DNA from: Citrobacter sp. FP75
GTDB lineage: Bacteria > Pseudomonadota > Gammaproteobacteria > Enterobacterales > Enterobacteriaceae
NCBI RefSeq assembly: GCF_018342065.1
Contig: NZ_JAFDOE010000001.1
Span: 1,364,001-1,428,000 of the forward strand
Direction: 5' to 3'
DNA: 64,000 bases
This document shows, piece after piece, positions 9,585 through 19,206 of the stretch (its first letter is position 1; each line of letters starts with the position of its first letter). Made by a program: the position numbers and the translations under genes. The notes under the pieces were generated by a model. That model worked only from the letters and a program-made list of their open reading frames with translations, had not been told where the DNA came from and searched no databases.

Positions 9585-11128
9585 TATTCACCCTTCGCTT
9601 TATTGCGCACTTCGGTAATGTCGATAGCATCAATGCGGCTGCTGTTGAACAAATTGAATTTGGTGTCGGAACCATGGCAACCGTCGCCGAAGGTAAAACC
9701 GCAGCCGTTTTTCTCCGGGAAAGCATCGCGGGCCATTTCGCGGTGGCTGGTCGGGATCACGAAACGGTCTTCATAATTGGCGATCGCCAGATAGCGATAC
9801 ATTTCCTCGACCTGTTCAACGCTCAAACCGACCTCTTCGATGGCACGGGTATCCGTCACGCCTTCGACGGTTTGCGAGCGCATATAGTGGCGCATAGCCA
9901 TCATGCGTTTCAGCGCGCGCAGCACCGGGCCGGTGTCACCCGCGCTGAGCATATTGGCAAGGTACTGGATTGGGATACGCAGGCTTTCGACGGCAGGCAA
10001 AATACTGTCGGTCTGCGGCAGACCACCGGCATCGGCGTAAGACTGGATCGGTGACAGCGGCGGCACATACCAGACCATTGGCAGAGTGCGATACTCCGGA
10101 TGCAGCGGCAGCGCCAGCTTCCAGTCCATCGCCATTTTATAAACCGGTGAACGCTGGGCCGCTTCAATGACGTTTTGCGGGATCCCCTGTTTCAGCGATT
10201 CTTCAATGACTGCCGGATCGTTCGGGTTGAGAAACACATCGCACTGGCGCTCATAGAGATCGGTTTCATGCTCGGTGCTGGCCGCTTCCTCGATGCGATC
10301 TGCATCGTACAGCAGTACACCGAGATAACGGATGCGGCCAACGCAGGTTTCCGAACACACTGTGGGCTGGCCGGATTCAATACGCGGATAACAGAAAATG
10401 CATTTTTCTGACTTGCCGCTCTTCCAGTTAAAGTAGATTTTTTTATATGGGCAACCGCTGATGCACAAACGCCAGCCGCGGCATTTATCCTGGTCGATCA
10501 GTACAATACCGTCCTCTTCGCGTTTGTAGATGGCACCGCTCGGGCAGGTTGCCACACAGCTGGGGTTCAGGCAGTGTTCACACAGGCGCGGCAGGTACAT
10601 CATGAAGGTGTTTTCGAACTGGCCGTACATCTCCTTTTGCATCTTCTCGAAGTTACGATCGCGGGCGCGTTTGGAAAACTCGCCGCCCAGCAGTTCCTCC
10701 CAGTTCGGCCCCCAGATAATCTTGTCCATTCGCTTGCCGTCAATCAACGAACGCGGACGGGCGGTAGGCTGATGCTTGCCTTCCGGCGCGCTATGCAGAT
10801 GCTGGTAATCGTAAGTAAACGGCTCGTAGTAATCATCGATTTGCGGGATCACCGGGTTGGCGAAAATTTTGGTGATAACGCCCATCTTGCCGCCCAGACG
10901 CGGTCTTATCTTTCCGTTAACGTCGCGAACCCAGCCGCCTTGCCACTCTTCCTGGTCTTCCCAGTTTTTGGGGTAACCAATACCCGGTTTGGTCTCGACG
11001 TTGTTAAACCACGCGTATTCCATACCTTCACGCCCGGTCCAGACGTTTTTACAGGTGACGGAGCAGGTGTGACAGCCAATGCATTTATCCAGATTCAGAA
11101 CCATGCCTACCTGTGAGCGTATTTTCAT
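9584..11128 (-). CDS. narY: Nitrate reductase Z beta subunit (Fe-S) NarY
   Basis: A 514-residue electron-transfer subunit, the same length as E. coli NarY. Four cysteine groups are visible: CIGCHTCSVTC, CEHCLNPSCVATC, CRGWRLCISGC and CIFC with CSETC. The tryptophan in CRGWRLC replaces one cysteine and marks the [3Fe-4S] cluster of this family. It links NarV cytochrome b to the NarZ molybdenum subunit on the cytoplasmic face. The start overlaps the narZ stop by 4 bases. Confidence 0.96.
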   Translation of the reverse strand: MKIRSQVGMVLNLDKCIGCHTCSVTCKNVWTGREGMEYAWFNNVETKPGIGYPKNWEDQEEWQGGWVRDVNGKIRPRLGGKMGVITKIFANPVIPQIDDYYEPFTYDYQHLHSAPEGKHQPTARPRSLIDGKRMDKIIWGPNWEELLGGEFSKRARDRNFEKMQKEMYGQFENTFMMYLPRLCEHCLNPSCVATCPSGAIYKREEDGIVLIDQDKCRGWRLCISGCPYKKIYFNWKSGKSEKCIFCYPRIESGQPTVCSETCVGRIRYLGVLLYDADRIEEAASTEHETDLYERQCDVFLNPNDPAVIEESLKQGIPQNVIEAAQRSPVYKMAMDWKLALPLHPEYRTLPMVWYVPPLSPIQSYADAGGLPQTDSILPAVESLRIPIQYLANMLSAGDTGPVLRALKRMMAMRHYMRSQTVEGVTDTRAIEEVGLSVEQVEEMYRYLAIANYEDRFVIPTSHREMARDAFPEKNGCGFTFGDGCHGSDTKFNLFNSSRIDAIDITEVRNKAKGE

Positions 11129-14100
11129 TTTTTCGCCTCCTGTACCTGATCGCGACCTTCATCATCCAGCCAGTCAATATTTTTCATTTTTCTAATCATG
11201 ATGAATTCATCGCGGTTAGAGCCGACCGTGCCGTAGTAGTTGAAGCTATAAGCCAGCTGCGCATAGCCGCCAATCATGTGGGTCGGTTTCGGACACACGC
11301 GGGTCACTGAGTTGTGAATACCGCCACGCATACCGGTGACTTCGGAACCAGGAATATTCATGATTCGTTCCTGTGCGTGGTACATCATGGTCATCCCCGG
11401 CGGTACGCGCTGGCTGACGACCGCACGGGCGGTCAGCGCGCCGTTGGCGTTGAAGGCCTCTATCCAGTCGTTATCCTCAATGCCCAGCTCTTTGGCGTCG
11501 GTTTCACTGATCCAGACAATCGGCCCCCCGCGCGACAGCGTCAACATCAGCAGGTTTTCACTGTACGTGGAGTGAATGCCCCATTTCTGGTGTGGCGTCA
11601 GGAAGTTGAGCGCTTTTTCCGGGAAGCCGTTCGGCGGAACCTCGCGCATTTCAGTCACGCTGCGGGTGTCAATTGGCGGTCGATAGGCTACCAGGCTTTC
11701 ACCAAAAGCACGCATCCACGCGTGATCCTGATACAGCTGCTGGCGACCGGACAGGGTACGCCACGGGATCAGTTCGTGGACGTTGGTATAGCCGGCGTTA
11801 TAGGAAACATGCTCGCTTTCAAGCCCAGACCAGGTTGGGCTGGAGATGATTTTGCGCGGCTGGGCCTGAATGTCGCGAAAACGGATCTTCTCGTCTTCTT
11901 TGTTCAGCGCCAGATGCGTGTGGTCACGTCCGGTCATCGCTCCCAGCGCTTGCCAGGCTTTCACGGCCACCTGACCATTGGTTTCCGGCGCCAGCGTGAG
12001 GATCACTTCAGAAGCGTCCAGCGCGGTGTCGATCAACGGTCGACCTTTTGCCGGGCCTTCGCGCTTGGTGTAGTTCAGCTTACCGAGGAAATCGACCTCG
12101 GTCTGGGTGTTCCACGAAATACCTTTCCCGCCGTTACCCAGTTTGTCCATCAGCGGACCGAGCGACGTGAAGCGTTCGTAAGTGGCGGGGTAGTCGCGTT
12201 CCACAACGGCAATATGGGGCGCTGTTTTACCGGCAATGAGATCGCATTCTCCTTTGCGCCAGTCCTGTATATCAAACGGCTGCGACAGCTCTGCCGGAGA
12301 GTCATGCTGGAGCGGTTGCAGCACCACGTCAGTTTCCTGGCCCAGATGCCCCACGCAGACCTCGGAGAACACTTTGGCGATGCCCTTATAAATCTCCCAG
12401 TCGCTTTGAGATTCCCAGGCCGGATCGACCGCCGCCGACAGCGGGTGAATAAACGGATGCATATCCGAAGTATTCATGTCGTCTTTTTCATACCAGGTGG
12501 CGGTAGGCAGCACGATGTCGGAGAACAGGCAGGTGCTGGACATGCGGAAATCAAGCGTCACCAGCAGGTCAAGCTTGCCTTCGATGGCTGCTGATTGCCA
12601 TTCCACCTCTTCAGGTTTAATACCGTCGCTTGCGCCCAGCGCTTCGCCCTGAATACCGCTTTCGGTACCCAGCAGATATTTGAGCATGTATTCATGCCCT
12701 TTACCGGAAGAACCCAGCAGGTTCGAGCGCCAGACGAAGAGGTTGCGCGGATGGTTACTGCCGCTGTCCGGCTGTTCACTGGCAAAACGAATATCACCGG
12801 ACTTCAGCGCCTGCGCGGTGTAATCCGCCGGAGACAATCCTGCCTGGTCCGCTTTGGCTTTGACGGTTAACGGGTTCAGGTTGAGCTGTGGGGCAGAAGG
12901 TAGCCAGCCCATACGCTCGGCGCGCACGTTGAAATCGATAAGATGCCCGGTAAATTTCGACGCATCCGCCAGCGGGGAGAGCAGTTCCTGGGCGGTGACT
13001 TTTTCATAGCGCCACTGGCTGGAGTGGTTGTAGAAAAACGAGGTGCTGTTCATCTGACGCGGTGGACGGTTCCAGTCCAGCGCAAAAGCCAATGGTAGCC
13101 AACCGGTCTGCGGACGCAGTTTTTCCTGACCGACATAGTGCGCCCAGCCGCCGCCGCTCTGGCCGACACAGCCACAGAACACCAGGATGTTAATCATCCC
13201 GCGGTAGTTCATGTCCATGTGATACCAGTGGTTGACGCCCGCCCCGAGGATTATCATCGATCGGCCATGGGTTTTGTGCGCGGTATCGGCAAATTCGCGG
13301 GCAATTTGTTCGATATGACGGCGAGGTACGCCGGTGATTTGCTCGCCCCAGGCCGGGGTGTAGGCTTTAATCTCGCTGTAATCGCGGGCTGCAAGCTCAT
13401 CATCGAGTCCACGATCGAGACCGTAGTTCGCCAGCACTAAATCGTAAACACTGACCACCAGGCAACGACGTCCGTCGGTGAGAGTGAGGTGCTTAACCGG
13501 CAATTTACGCACCAGCACCGGCTCCTGCTTCACGCTGCGAAAATGCGGGTTTTCGTTACCGCCAAAATAGGGGAACGCCACCCCGGCCACTTCGTCGTGC
13601 TGGCCGAGCAATGACAGCGACAATTCAGTTTCCGTGCCGGCTGCCAGCGATTCGAGGTTCCATTTGCCTTTTTCACCCCAGCGAAAACCGATAGAACCAT
13701 TCGGTACTACCAATTCACCTGCGCTGTTAAAAGCCACGGTTTTCCACTCAGGATTATTGCTTTCACCCAGCCCGTCGACAAGATCGGAGGCACGCATCAT
13801 CCGTCCTGGTACAAAGCTGCCGTCATCACGGGCATCCAGCAGCACCAGCATCGGCATGTCGGTATAACGGCGGCAATAATTGAGGAAGTAGTCGCTGGGC
13901 TTATCAAGATGGAATTCTTTGAGGATAACGTGGCCCATTGCCATTGCCAGTGCGCTGTCGGTGCCTTGCTTTGGCGCCAGCCACTGGTCGCACAGCTTAG
14001 CGACTTCCGAGTAATCCGGCGTAATGGCGATGGTCTTGGTGCCTTTGTAGCGGACTTCGGTAAAGAAGTGGGCATCTGGCGTACGGGTCTGCGGGACGTT

Positions 14101-14865
14101 AGAGCCCCAGGCGATGATATAGCTGGAGTTATACCAGTCAGCGGATTCCGGTACGTCGGTCTGCTCGCCCCAGGTCATTGGGGAGGCCGGAGGCAAGTCG
14201 CAGTACCAGTCATAGAAACTCAGGCAGGTACCGCCGAGCAGGGAGAGATAGCGTGTCCCCGCCGCGTAGGAAACCATCGACATGGCGGGAATGGGGGAAA
14301 ATCCGGCAACGCGATCCGGACCGTAGGTTTTCACCGTCCAGACGTTGGCGGCGGCGATCAGTTGATTCAACTCTTTCCAGTTTGAACGGATAAACCCGCC
14401 GCGTCCGCGTACCTGCTTGTAGCTCTGGCATTTTTGCGGATCGCTCATTATGGACTCCCACGCCAGAACCGGGTCAGGCTGGCGGGAAAGGGCATCGCGC
14501 CACAGTTCGATCAGGCGTTTACGTACCAGGGGGTATTTCAGACGGTTGGCGCTGTAAAGATACCAGGAATAGCTGGCACCGCGCGGACAGCCGCGGGGTT
14601 CATGATTGGGCAGATCCGGGCGGGTACGCGGATAGTCAGTTTGCTGGGTTTCCCAGGTGACCAGACCGTTTTTAACATAGATTTTCCAGCTGCATGAGCC
14701 GGTACAGTTGACGCCGTGGGTCGAGCGTACAATTTTATCGAACTGCCAGCGCTGACGATAGCTGTCTTCCCAGTCCCGGTTGGTGTGCATCACTTGCCCG
14801 TGTCCGTCGGCAAACGTGTCGCCCTTTTGTTTAAAGTAACGAAAGCGATCCAACAGTTTACTCAT
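11125..14865 (-). CDS. narZ: Nitrate reductase Z alpha subunit (Mo-bisMGD) NarZ
   Basis: Catalytic subunit of 1246 residues, as in E. coli. The FS0 cluster ligands are present: His50, Cys54, Cys58 and Cys93 (THGVNCTGSC then RGCPRG). The segment DWYNSSYIIAWGSN holds the aspartate expected to bind molybdenum. There is no Tat signal, since the complex faces the cytoplasm. The start ATG at 14865 follows AGGAGAAATGTC. Its stop overlaps narY, and it follows narU by 37 bases. Confidence 0.97.
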   Translation of the reverse strand: MSKLLDRFRYFKQKGDTFADGHGQVMHTNRDWEDSYRQRWQFDKIVRSTHGVNCTGSCSWKIYVKNGLVTWETQQTDYPRTRPDLPNHEPRGCPRGASYSWYLYSANRLKYPLVRKRLIELWRDALSRQPDPVLAWESIMSDPQKCQSYKQVRGRGGFIRSNWKELNQLIAAANVWTVKTYGPDRVAGFSPIPAMSMVSYAAGTRYLSLLGGTCLSFYDWYCDLPPASPMTWGEQTDVPESADWYNSSYIIAWGSNVPQTRTPDAHFFTEVRYKGTKTIAITPDYSEVAKLCDQWLAPKQGTDSALAMAMGHVILKEFHLDKPSDYFLNYCRRYTDMPMLVLLDARDDGSFVPGRMMRASDLVDGLGESNNPEWKTVAFNSAGELVVPNGSIGFRWGEKGKWNLESLAAGTETELSLSLLGQHDEVAGVAFPYFGGNENPHFRSVKQEPVLVRKLPVKHLTLTDGRRCLVVSVYDLVLANYGLDRGLDDELAARDYSEIKAYTPAWGEQITGVPRRHIEQIAREFADTAHKTHGRSMIILGAGVNHWYHMDMNYRGMINILVFCGCVGQSGGGWAHYVGQEKLRPQTGWLPLAFALDWNRPPRQMNSTSFFYNHSSQWRYEKVTAQELLSPLADASKFTGHLIDFNVRAERMGWLPSAPQLNLNPLTVKAKADQAGLSPADYTAQALKSGDIRFASEQPDSGSNHPRNLFVWRSNLLGSSGKGHEYMLKYLLGTESGIQGEALGASDGIKPEEVEWQSAAIEGKLDLLVTLDFRMSSTCLFSDIVLPTATWYEKDDMNTSDMHPFIHPLSAAVDPAWESQSDWEIYKGIAKVFSEVCVGHLGQETDVVLQPLQHDSPAELSQPFDIQDWRKGECDLIAGKTAPHIAVVERDYPATYERFTSLGPLMDKLGNGGKGISWNTQTEVDFLGKLNYTKREGPAKGRPLIDTALDASEVILTLAPETNGQVAVKAWQALGAMTGRDHTHLALNKEDEKIRFRDIQAQPRKIISSPTWSGLESEHVSYNAGYTNVHELIPWRTLSGRQQLYQDHAWMRAFGESLVAYRPPIDTRSVTEMREVPPNGFPEKALNFLTPHQKWGIHSTYSENLLMLTLSRGGPIVWISETDAKELGIEDNDWIEAFNANGALTARAVVSQRVPPGMTMMYHAQERIMNIPGSEVTGMRGGIHNSVTRVCPKPTHMIGGYAQLAYSFNYYGTVGSNRDEFIMIRKMKNIDWLDDEGRDQVQEAKK

Positions 14866-14902
14866 GACATTTCTCCTGCTCCATTATGTGTCAGGGGTGT
14901 TG

Positions 14903-16288
14903 TTATTTTTTTTGTGATTTACGGCCATAGACCAGCCAGGTCACCAGCACGCAGACGATGTAAAACACGAGGAAAATTTTCATTGCGCCTACCGGTGAAC
15001 CGGTCAGCGCCAGCGATGAACCAAACGCTTTGGGGATGAAGAAGCCGCCCACCGCGCCGATAGCAGAGATAAACCCGAGAGCGGCAGCGGTATCAGTGAC
15101 CGCCTCACGCTGGGCCTGTTCTTCCGTACCACCGTGCAGTTTCACGCGGTAAATGGTGATTTTGCGAAAGATCACCGCAATCATCTGGAAGGTTGAGCCG
15201 CTGCCCAGACCTGCGGTCAGGAACAGTCCCATAAATACCAGGTAGAAGGCGGTGAAGCTGCCCGACCCCGACCCTGGTAAGGTGAGAAACAGCAGGGCGC
15301 TAAACAGCGCCATAAACATGAAGTTGATTAACGTCACCCGCACGCCGCCAAATTTGTCCGAGATAACGCCACCCGCCGAGCGCGCCAGTGCGCCGATAAA
15401 CGGCCCAAAGAACGCCAGTTGCAGAATATTCACATCGGGGAACTGGGTTTTTGCCAGCATGGCAAAACCGGCGGAAAAACCGATAAACGATCCGAAGGTG
15501 GCGAGATACAGCAGGCTTAACAACCACAGATGAAAACGCTTCAGTACCGGCAACTGCGAGGCGATAGAGGCTTTTGAACTGGCGATATCGTTCATGCCGA
15601 TTCCCGCCGCCAGCGTTGAGAGCAGCAGCAACGGCACCCAGATCCAGGCCGCGTTGGCCAGCGACAGTAACGATCCATCGGGTTGCGGCACGCCCTGCAC
15701 ACCCAGAAAGGTAAAGATAGGCAGAAAAATCACCAGCGGGGCGATCAATTGCATCACGCTGACACCCAGATTACCGAGCCCACCGTTAACGCCCAGCGCA
15801 CTGCCTTGTTTCGCTTTCGGGAAGAAGAAACTGATGTTGCCCATGCTGGAGGCAAAGTTGGCACCGGCAAAACCACACATCAGTGCAATAACGATAAATA
15901 CACCATATGGAGTAGCGGTGTTTTGCACGGCAAATCCGAGCCACAGGCAAGGAATGATAAGAATCACGGTGCTAAAAACCGTCCAGCGGCGGCCACCAAA
16001 TATAGGCACCATAAAGGAGTAGGGGACGCGTAATATTGCGCCAGAAAGGGAAGGTAATGCGGTTAATAAAAAGAGTTGATCGGTGGTGAAATTAAATCCT
16101 ATCTTATTTAAATTTACGGCAACCGCACTGAATAACATCCAGACGCAGAAGGCAAGCAGGAGGCAACTAACTGATATCCAGAGGTTTCTTCGGGCAATAT
16201 GCTTGCCTTTATTTTCCCAAAAAGCGGGGGTTTCAGGTTTCCAGTTGGTTAAAAGATAACGATTATTTTTCTCATTTGAAGATGCCAT
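14903..16288 (-). CDS. narU: Nitrate/nitrite transporter NarU (MFS)
   Basis: Major facilitator protein of 461 residues, close to E. coli NarU (462). The nitrate-signature segments are present (GFAGANFASSMGNISFFFPK and GLGSGSTFQMIAVIF), as are the arginines used for nitrate binding in NarK/NarU. It exchanges nitrate and nitrite to feed NarZ. The start at 16288 has GAGGAAAAT before it; eight further codons in frame upstream lack a ribosome site. It is the first gene of the leftward operon. The 206-base interval to smvR should hold its promoter, but I recognise no clear element there. Confidence 0.95.
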   Translation of the reverse strand: MASSNEKNNRYLLTNWKPETPAFWENKGKHIARRNLWISVSCLLLAFCVWMLFSAVAVNLNKIGFNFTTDQLFLLTALPSLSGAILRVPYSFMVPIFGGRRWTVFSTVILIIPCLWLGFAVQNTATPYGVFIVIALMCGFAGANFASSMGNISFFFPKAKQGSALGVNGGLGNLGVSVMQLIAPLVIFLPIFTFLGVQGVPQPDGSLLSLANAAWIWVPLLLLSTLAAGIGMNDIASSKASIASQLPVLKRFHLWLLSLLYLATFGSFIGFSAGFAMLAKTQFPDVNILQLAFFGPFIGALARSAGGVISDKFGGVRVTLINFMFMALFSALLFLTLPGSGSGSFTAFYLVFMGLFLTAGLGSGSTFQMIAVIFRKITIYRVKLHGGTEEQAQREAVTDTAAALGFISAIGAVGGFFIPKAFGSSLALTGSPVGAMKIFLVFYIVCVLVTWLVYGRKSQKK

Positions 16289-16446
16289 ATTTTCCTCACA
16301 TGCGCACGTCACCAGGAAATAAACGCATACAGAGCCGTACTGGCCCTATTTAGAAATTATTGAAAAGTTTTAGGAATATTGACTGAAAGAATAGATAAAA
16401 AAGCGCAATAGCGCGGAGGGATGAGGGAATAACGCGTTGCTTAAGT

Positions 16447-16461
16447 GTTACTAATTGTAAC
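16447..16461. promoter_or_regulatory. Small dyad between narU and smvR
   Basis: GTTAC and GTAAC flank TAATT in the gap between the smvR stop and the narU start. It could be an operator for narU or part of a weak smvR terminator. No function can be assigned from sequence. Confidence 0.2.
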
Positions 16462-16494
16462 CATGAAGGATGTATTGTTAATTCACCTATAACA

Positions 16495-17073
16495 TCAGCT
16501 AAATAATTCCAGCGTAATCATACGATCCAGGTGGCGTGTGAAAGCAGGGTCAGCCATTTCAGCGATCCCCAGCACATACATACCATCGAGGCCACAAACC
16601 AGGCCAATTAGACGCCAGGCAACGTCAGCGGCATCGGGTTCGGCCAAAAACTCACCCGCTTGCTGACCGCAAATAATGATAGCCGCTGTCTCTTCATGCC
16701 ACATGCGCATAGTCAGCAGGTAGGCGCTTTTGATTTCGGGATCTTTGTCCGCCAGGATCTGCGCTTCTCGCCAGAGTTTAATGTATGGCTCAAACCCGCC
16801 GTCTTCACTACCGAGCATGGCATGCAGACGCTCGCGGAAGGTGGCACATTCGCTGACCTGTTCCGCATCAAGCAGGGTACGAATCAGACGGATAAACGCC
16901 TGAGATTTAAGCTCGCCGGCAGAGGTAAAATGGTGATGGAGTTGGCCGGTTGCCACTTTCGCCTCGGTAGCAATGCGTCGCACCGTCATAGCGGTAAATC
17001 CCTCTTCCAGCGCGACGCGCATTGCCGCCTGCAGGATCACCTCGCGACGCTCATCCCGATTCAAATAACTCAT
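16495..17073 (-). CDS. smvR: TetR-family repressor SmvR
   Basis: A 192-residue regulator with an N-terminal TetR helix-turn-helix (TAMTVRRIATEAKVATGQLHHHF, about residues 25-47) and a helical ligand-binding C-terminal domain. In Klebsiella and Citrobacter, SmvR represses the divergent smvA efflux gene, and its loss raises tolerance to cationic biocides. The start at 17073 has GGGAGG about 6 bases upstream; a 33-codon in-frame extension would run through the divergent promoter and was rejected. Confidence 0.9.
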   Translation of the reverse strand: MSYLNRDERREVILQAAMRVALEEGFTAMTVRRIATEAKVATGQLHHHFTSAGELKSQAFIRLIRTLLDAEQVSECATFRERLHAMLGSEDGGFEPYIKLWREAQILADKDPEIKSAYLLTMRMWHEETAAIIICGQQAGEFLAEPDAADVAWRLIGLVCGLDGMYVLGIAEMADPAFTRHLDRMITLELFS

Positions 17074-17105
17074 ACATCCTCCCGTACCGTCCCCATGTTG
17101 TCCGC

Positions 17106-17172
17106 AGTCTAACAAAAAGTTGGACATGCGTTCAAATTTCCGTAGGATCGCTAAAGCTGGACGCGCGTTCAA
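17106..17172. promoter_or_regulatory. Divergent smvR/smvA promoters with two operator-like dyads
   Basis: Rightward promoter: TTGGAC at 17120-17125, a 17-base spacer and TAGGAT at 17143-17148. Leftward candidate: TTGAAC (17135-17130), an 18-base spacer and TAGACT (17111-17106). Two near-identical 16-base imperfect palindromes lie at 17120-17135 (TTGGACATGCGTTCAA) and 17157-17172 (CTGGACGCGCGTTCAA). The first covers both -35 regions and the second lies just past the smvA start point. They are the obvious candidates for SmvR binding; that is inference. Confidence 0.7.
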
Positions 17173-17194
17173 TTTGGATTTTGTCGGGAGTTTT

Positions 17195-18682
17195 ATGTTT
17201 CGTCAGTGGTTAACGTTAGTGATTATTGTGCTGGTCTACATCCCTGTTGCAATTGATGCAACGGTGCTGCACGTTGCCGCGCCCACGCTGAGTATGACGT
17301 TGGGTGCCAGTGGTAACGAGCTGCTGTGGATTATTGATATTTATTCTCTGGTGATGGCAGGGATGGTGCTGCCGATGGGAGCTTTGGGCGATCGTATTGG
17401 TTTTAAACGCCTGCTGCTGTTGGGCGGTGGGTTGTTTGGCCTGGCATCTCTGGCCGCTGCCTTTGCGCATACCGCCGGATGGCTGATCGCCACCCGCGCC
17501 GTGCTGGCTATTGGTGCGGCGATGATCGTTCCGGCTACGCTTGCCGGTATTCGTGCAACCTTTGCTGAACAGCGCCAGCGCAATATGGCGCTTGGCGTCT
17601 GGGCGGCGGTCGGTTCCGGCGGGGCGGCATTTGGTCCGCTGGTTGGCGGTATGTTGCTGGAGCACTTCTACTGGGGCTCCGTGTTCTTAATCAATGTTCC
17701 GATTGTATTAGTGGTGATGGCATTGACCGCGCGCTTCGTTCCGCGCCAGGCCGGTCGCCGCGATCAGTCATTAAATTTTGGCCATGCAATTATGCTGATT
17801 GTCGCCATTCTGCTGCTGGTGTATAGCGCAAAAACAGCCCTGAAGGGGCATACGGCAACCGCTGCGATCGTGCTGACGCTGTTAATCGGTGCGTTACTGT
17901 TGGGGCAGTTCGTGCGCATACAGCTCGCCGCATCGCGCCCGATGATTGATATGCGACTGTTTACACATCGCATTATCTTAAGCGGCGTCGTCATGGCGAT
18001 GACCGCAATGATAACCCTGGTAGGCTTTGAACTGCTGATGGCCCAGGAGCTGCAGTTTGTACACGGGTTAACGCCGTATCAGGCGGGCCTGTTTATGCTG
18101 CCGGTAATGCTGGCGAGCGGATTCAGCGGGCCGATTGCCGGGATGCTGGTGTCGCGTCTGGGATTACGCTGCGTGGCAACCGCGGGTATGGCGTTGAGCG
18201 CCGTCAGCTTCTACGGGCTGGCGATGACCGATTTTAGCACTCAGCAAATACAAGCCTGGATATTAATGGCTCTGTTAGGGTTCAGCGCCGCCAGCGCGCT
18301 GTTGGCCTCTACCGCAGCCATTATGGCCGCCGCACCGGCAGAAAAAGCGGCCGCCGCCGGGGCTATCGAAACCATGGCCTATGAACTGGGCGCGGGTTTG
18401 GGGATCGCGATTTTTGGTTTACTGCTGAGCCGGAGTTTTTCCGCATCGATCATGCCACCTGCAGGGCTTAACCCGCAGGAGCTTGAGCGTGCCTCATCGT
18501 CTATGGGAGAAGCGGTGCAACTGGCGCATACGCTCCCGCCATCACTCAGCGAGGCGTTGCTGACTGCCGCCAGAGAAGCCTTTACCTGGTCACATAGTGT
18601 GGCATTGAGCAGCGCGGGCAGCATGCTTATCGTATTGGCGACAGGAATGTGGTTCAGCCTGGCGAAGGTGAAACGTCAATAA
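17195..18682 (+). CDS. smvA: MFS multidrug efflux pump SmvA
   Basis: A 14-helix DHA2-type drug:proton antiporter of 495 residues, closely matching Salmonella SmvA (methyl viologen, acriflavine and cationic biocide efflux). Motif A (GALGDRIGFKR) and the DHA2 motif near GVWAAVGSGGAAFGPLVGG are visible. The start at 17195 follows GGGAG. An upstream in-frame start at 17120 would sit inside the promoter and was rejected. The gene ends at TAA, immediately abutting the stop of the converging GFA gene (TAACTAG). Confidence 0.94.
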   Translation: MFRQWLTLVIIVLVYIPVAIDATVLHVAAPTLSMTLGASGNELLWIIDIYSLVMAGMVLPMGALGDRIGFKRLLLLGGGLFGLASLAAAFAHTAGWLIATRAVLAIGAAMIVPATLAGIRATFAEQRQRNMALGVWAAVGSGGAAFGPLVGGMLLEHFYWGSVFLINVPIVLVVMALTARFVPRQAGRRDQSLNFGHAIMLIVAILLLVYSAKTALKGHTATAAIVLTLLIGALLLGQFVRIQLAASRPMIDMRLFTHRIILSGVVMAMTAMITLVGFELLMAQELQFVHGLTPYQAGLFMLPVMLASGFSGPIAGMLVSRLGLRCVATAGMALSAVSFYGLAMTDFSTQQIQAWILMALLGFSAASALLASTAAIMAAAPAEKAAAAGAIETMAYELGAGLGIAIFGLLLSRSFSASIMPPAGLNPQELERASSSMGEAVQLAHTLPPSLSEALLTAAREAFTWSHSVALSSAGSMLIVLATGMWFSLAKVKRQ

Positions 18683-19123
18683 CTAGTGGGCTAAATGACA
18701 GGGGTAATCCATCTCTTCGACTTCTTTGCCACTGAGTCGAGCGTATTGCCCCGTCAGTCTCCAGAACGCAGGCTGTGTTTCAGTGTAGATCTCTGCTGCC
18801 AGAATCAGGCGGCGGCGGTCTACTTCGTTAAGTTCCAGCAATGTCCACGGAATAAAGTAGCGTTCACTGTCGGTCAGCGTAAACCACAGTGGGCATCCGC
18901 AGCCGGAACAAAAGAAACGTTCACCACGGGTTGAAGAAAGAAAGTGCGAAGGTTCTGCTGATTCTGGTGACATCAGCGGATGACCGCTGGCCTCCAGGTA
19001 CATGGCAATGCCACCAGACCACTTCTGGCACAGCGTGCAGTGGCAGGCATAGACATCAAGCATGTCGACGTTAACGGTAAAATGGCTCTGCCCGCAAAGA
19101 CAACGACCTGTGAACGTCTGCAC
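18683..19123 (-). CDS. GFA-family zinc protein (CENP-V/GFA domain)
   Basis: A 146-residue single-domain protein with the three zinc-binding cysteine groups of the glutathione-dependent formaldehyde-activating fold: GRCLCG, CHCTLC and CSGCG. Most members have no demonstrated formaldehyde function, so the name describes only the fold. It converges on smvA without any gap. Confidence 0.85.
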   Translation of the reverse strand: MQTFTGRCLCGQSHFTVNVDMLDVYACHCTLCQKWSGGIAMYLEASGHPLMSPESAEPSHFLSSTRGERFFCSGCGCPLWFTLTDSERYFIPWTLLELNEVDRRRLILAAEIYTETQPAFWRLTGQYARLSGKEVEEMDYPCHLAH

Positions 19124-19154
19124 GTCATACTCCTTATGACCGAGTCTATATCAA

Positions 19155-19187
19155 GAGAAAAAGCCAGCCCGGGGGGGACTGGCTTTG
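19155..19187 (-). terminator. Terminator of the porin gene
   Basis: AAGCCAG and CTGGCTT form a stem around a C-rich loop, followed in the leftward direction by a run of T. It lies 20-50 bases past the porin stop codon. Confidence 0.85.
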
Positions 19188-19206
19188 TATTCAGCTTACA
19201 ACAAAA

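Noticed and set aside
11314-12594. Long 426-codon ORF on the plus strand inside narZ
   Set aside because: It is antisense to a strongly conserved gene with intact family residues; the length comes from GC-rich codon bias. No ribosome site or family resemblance.
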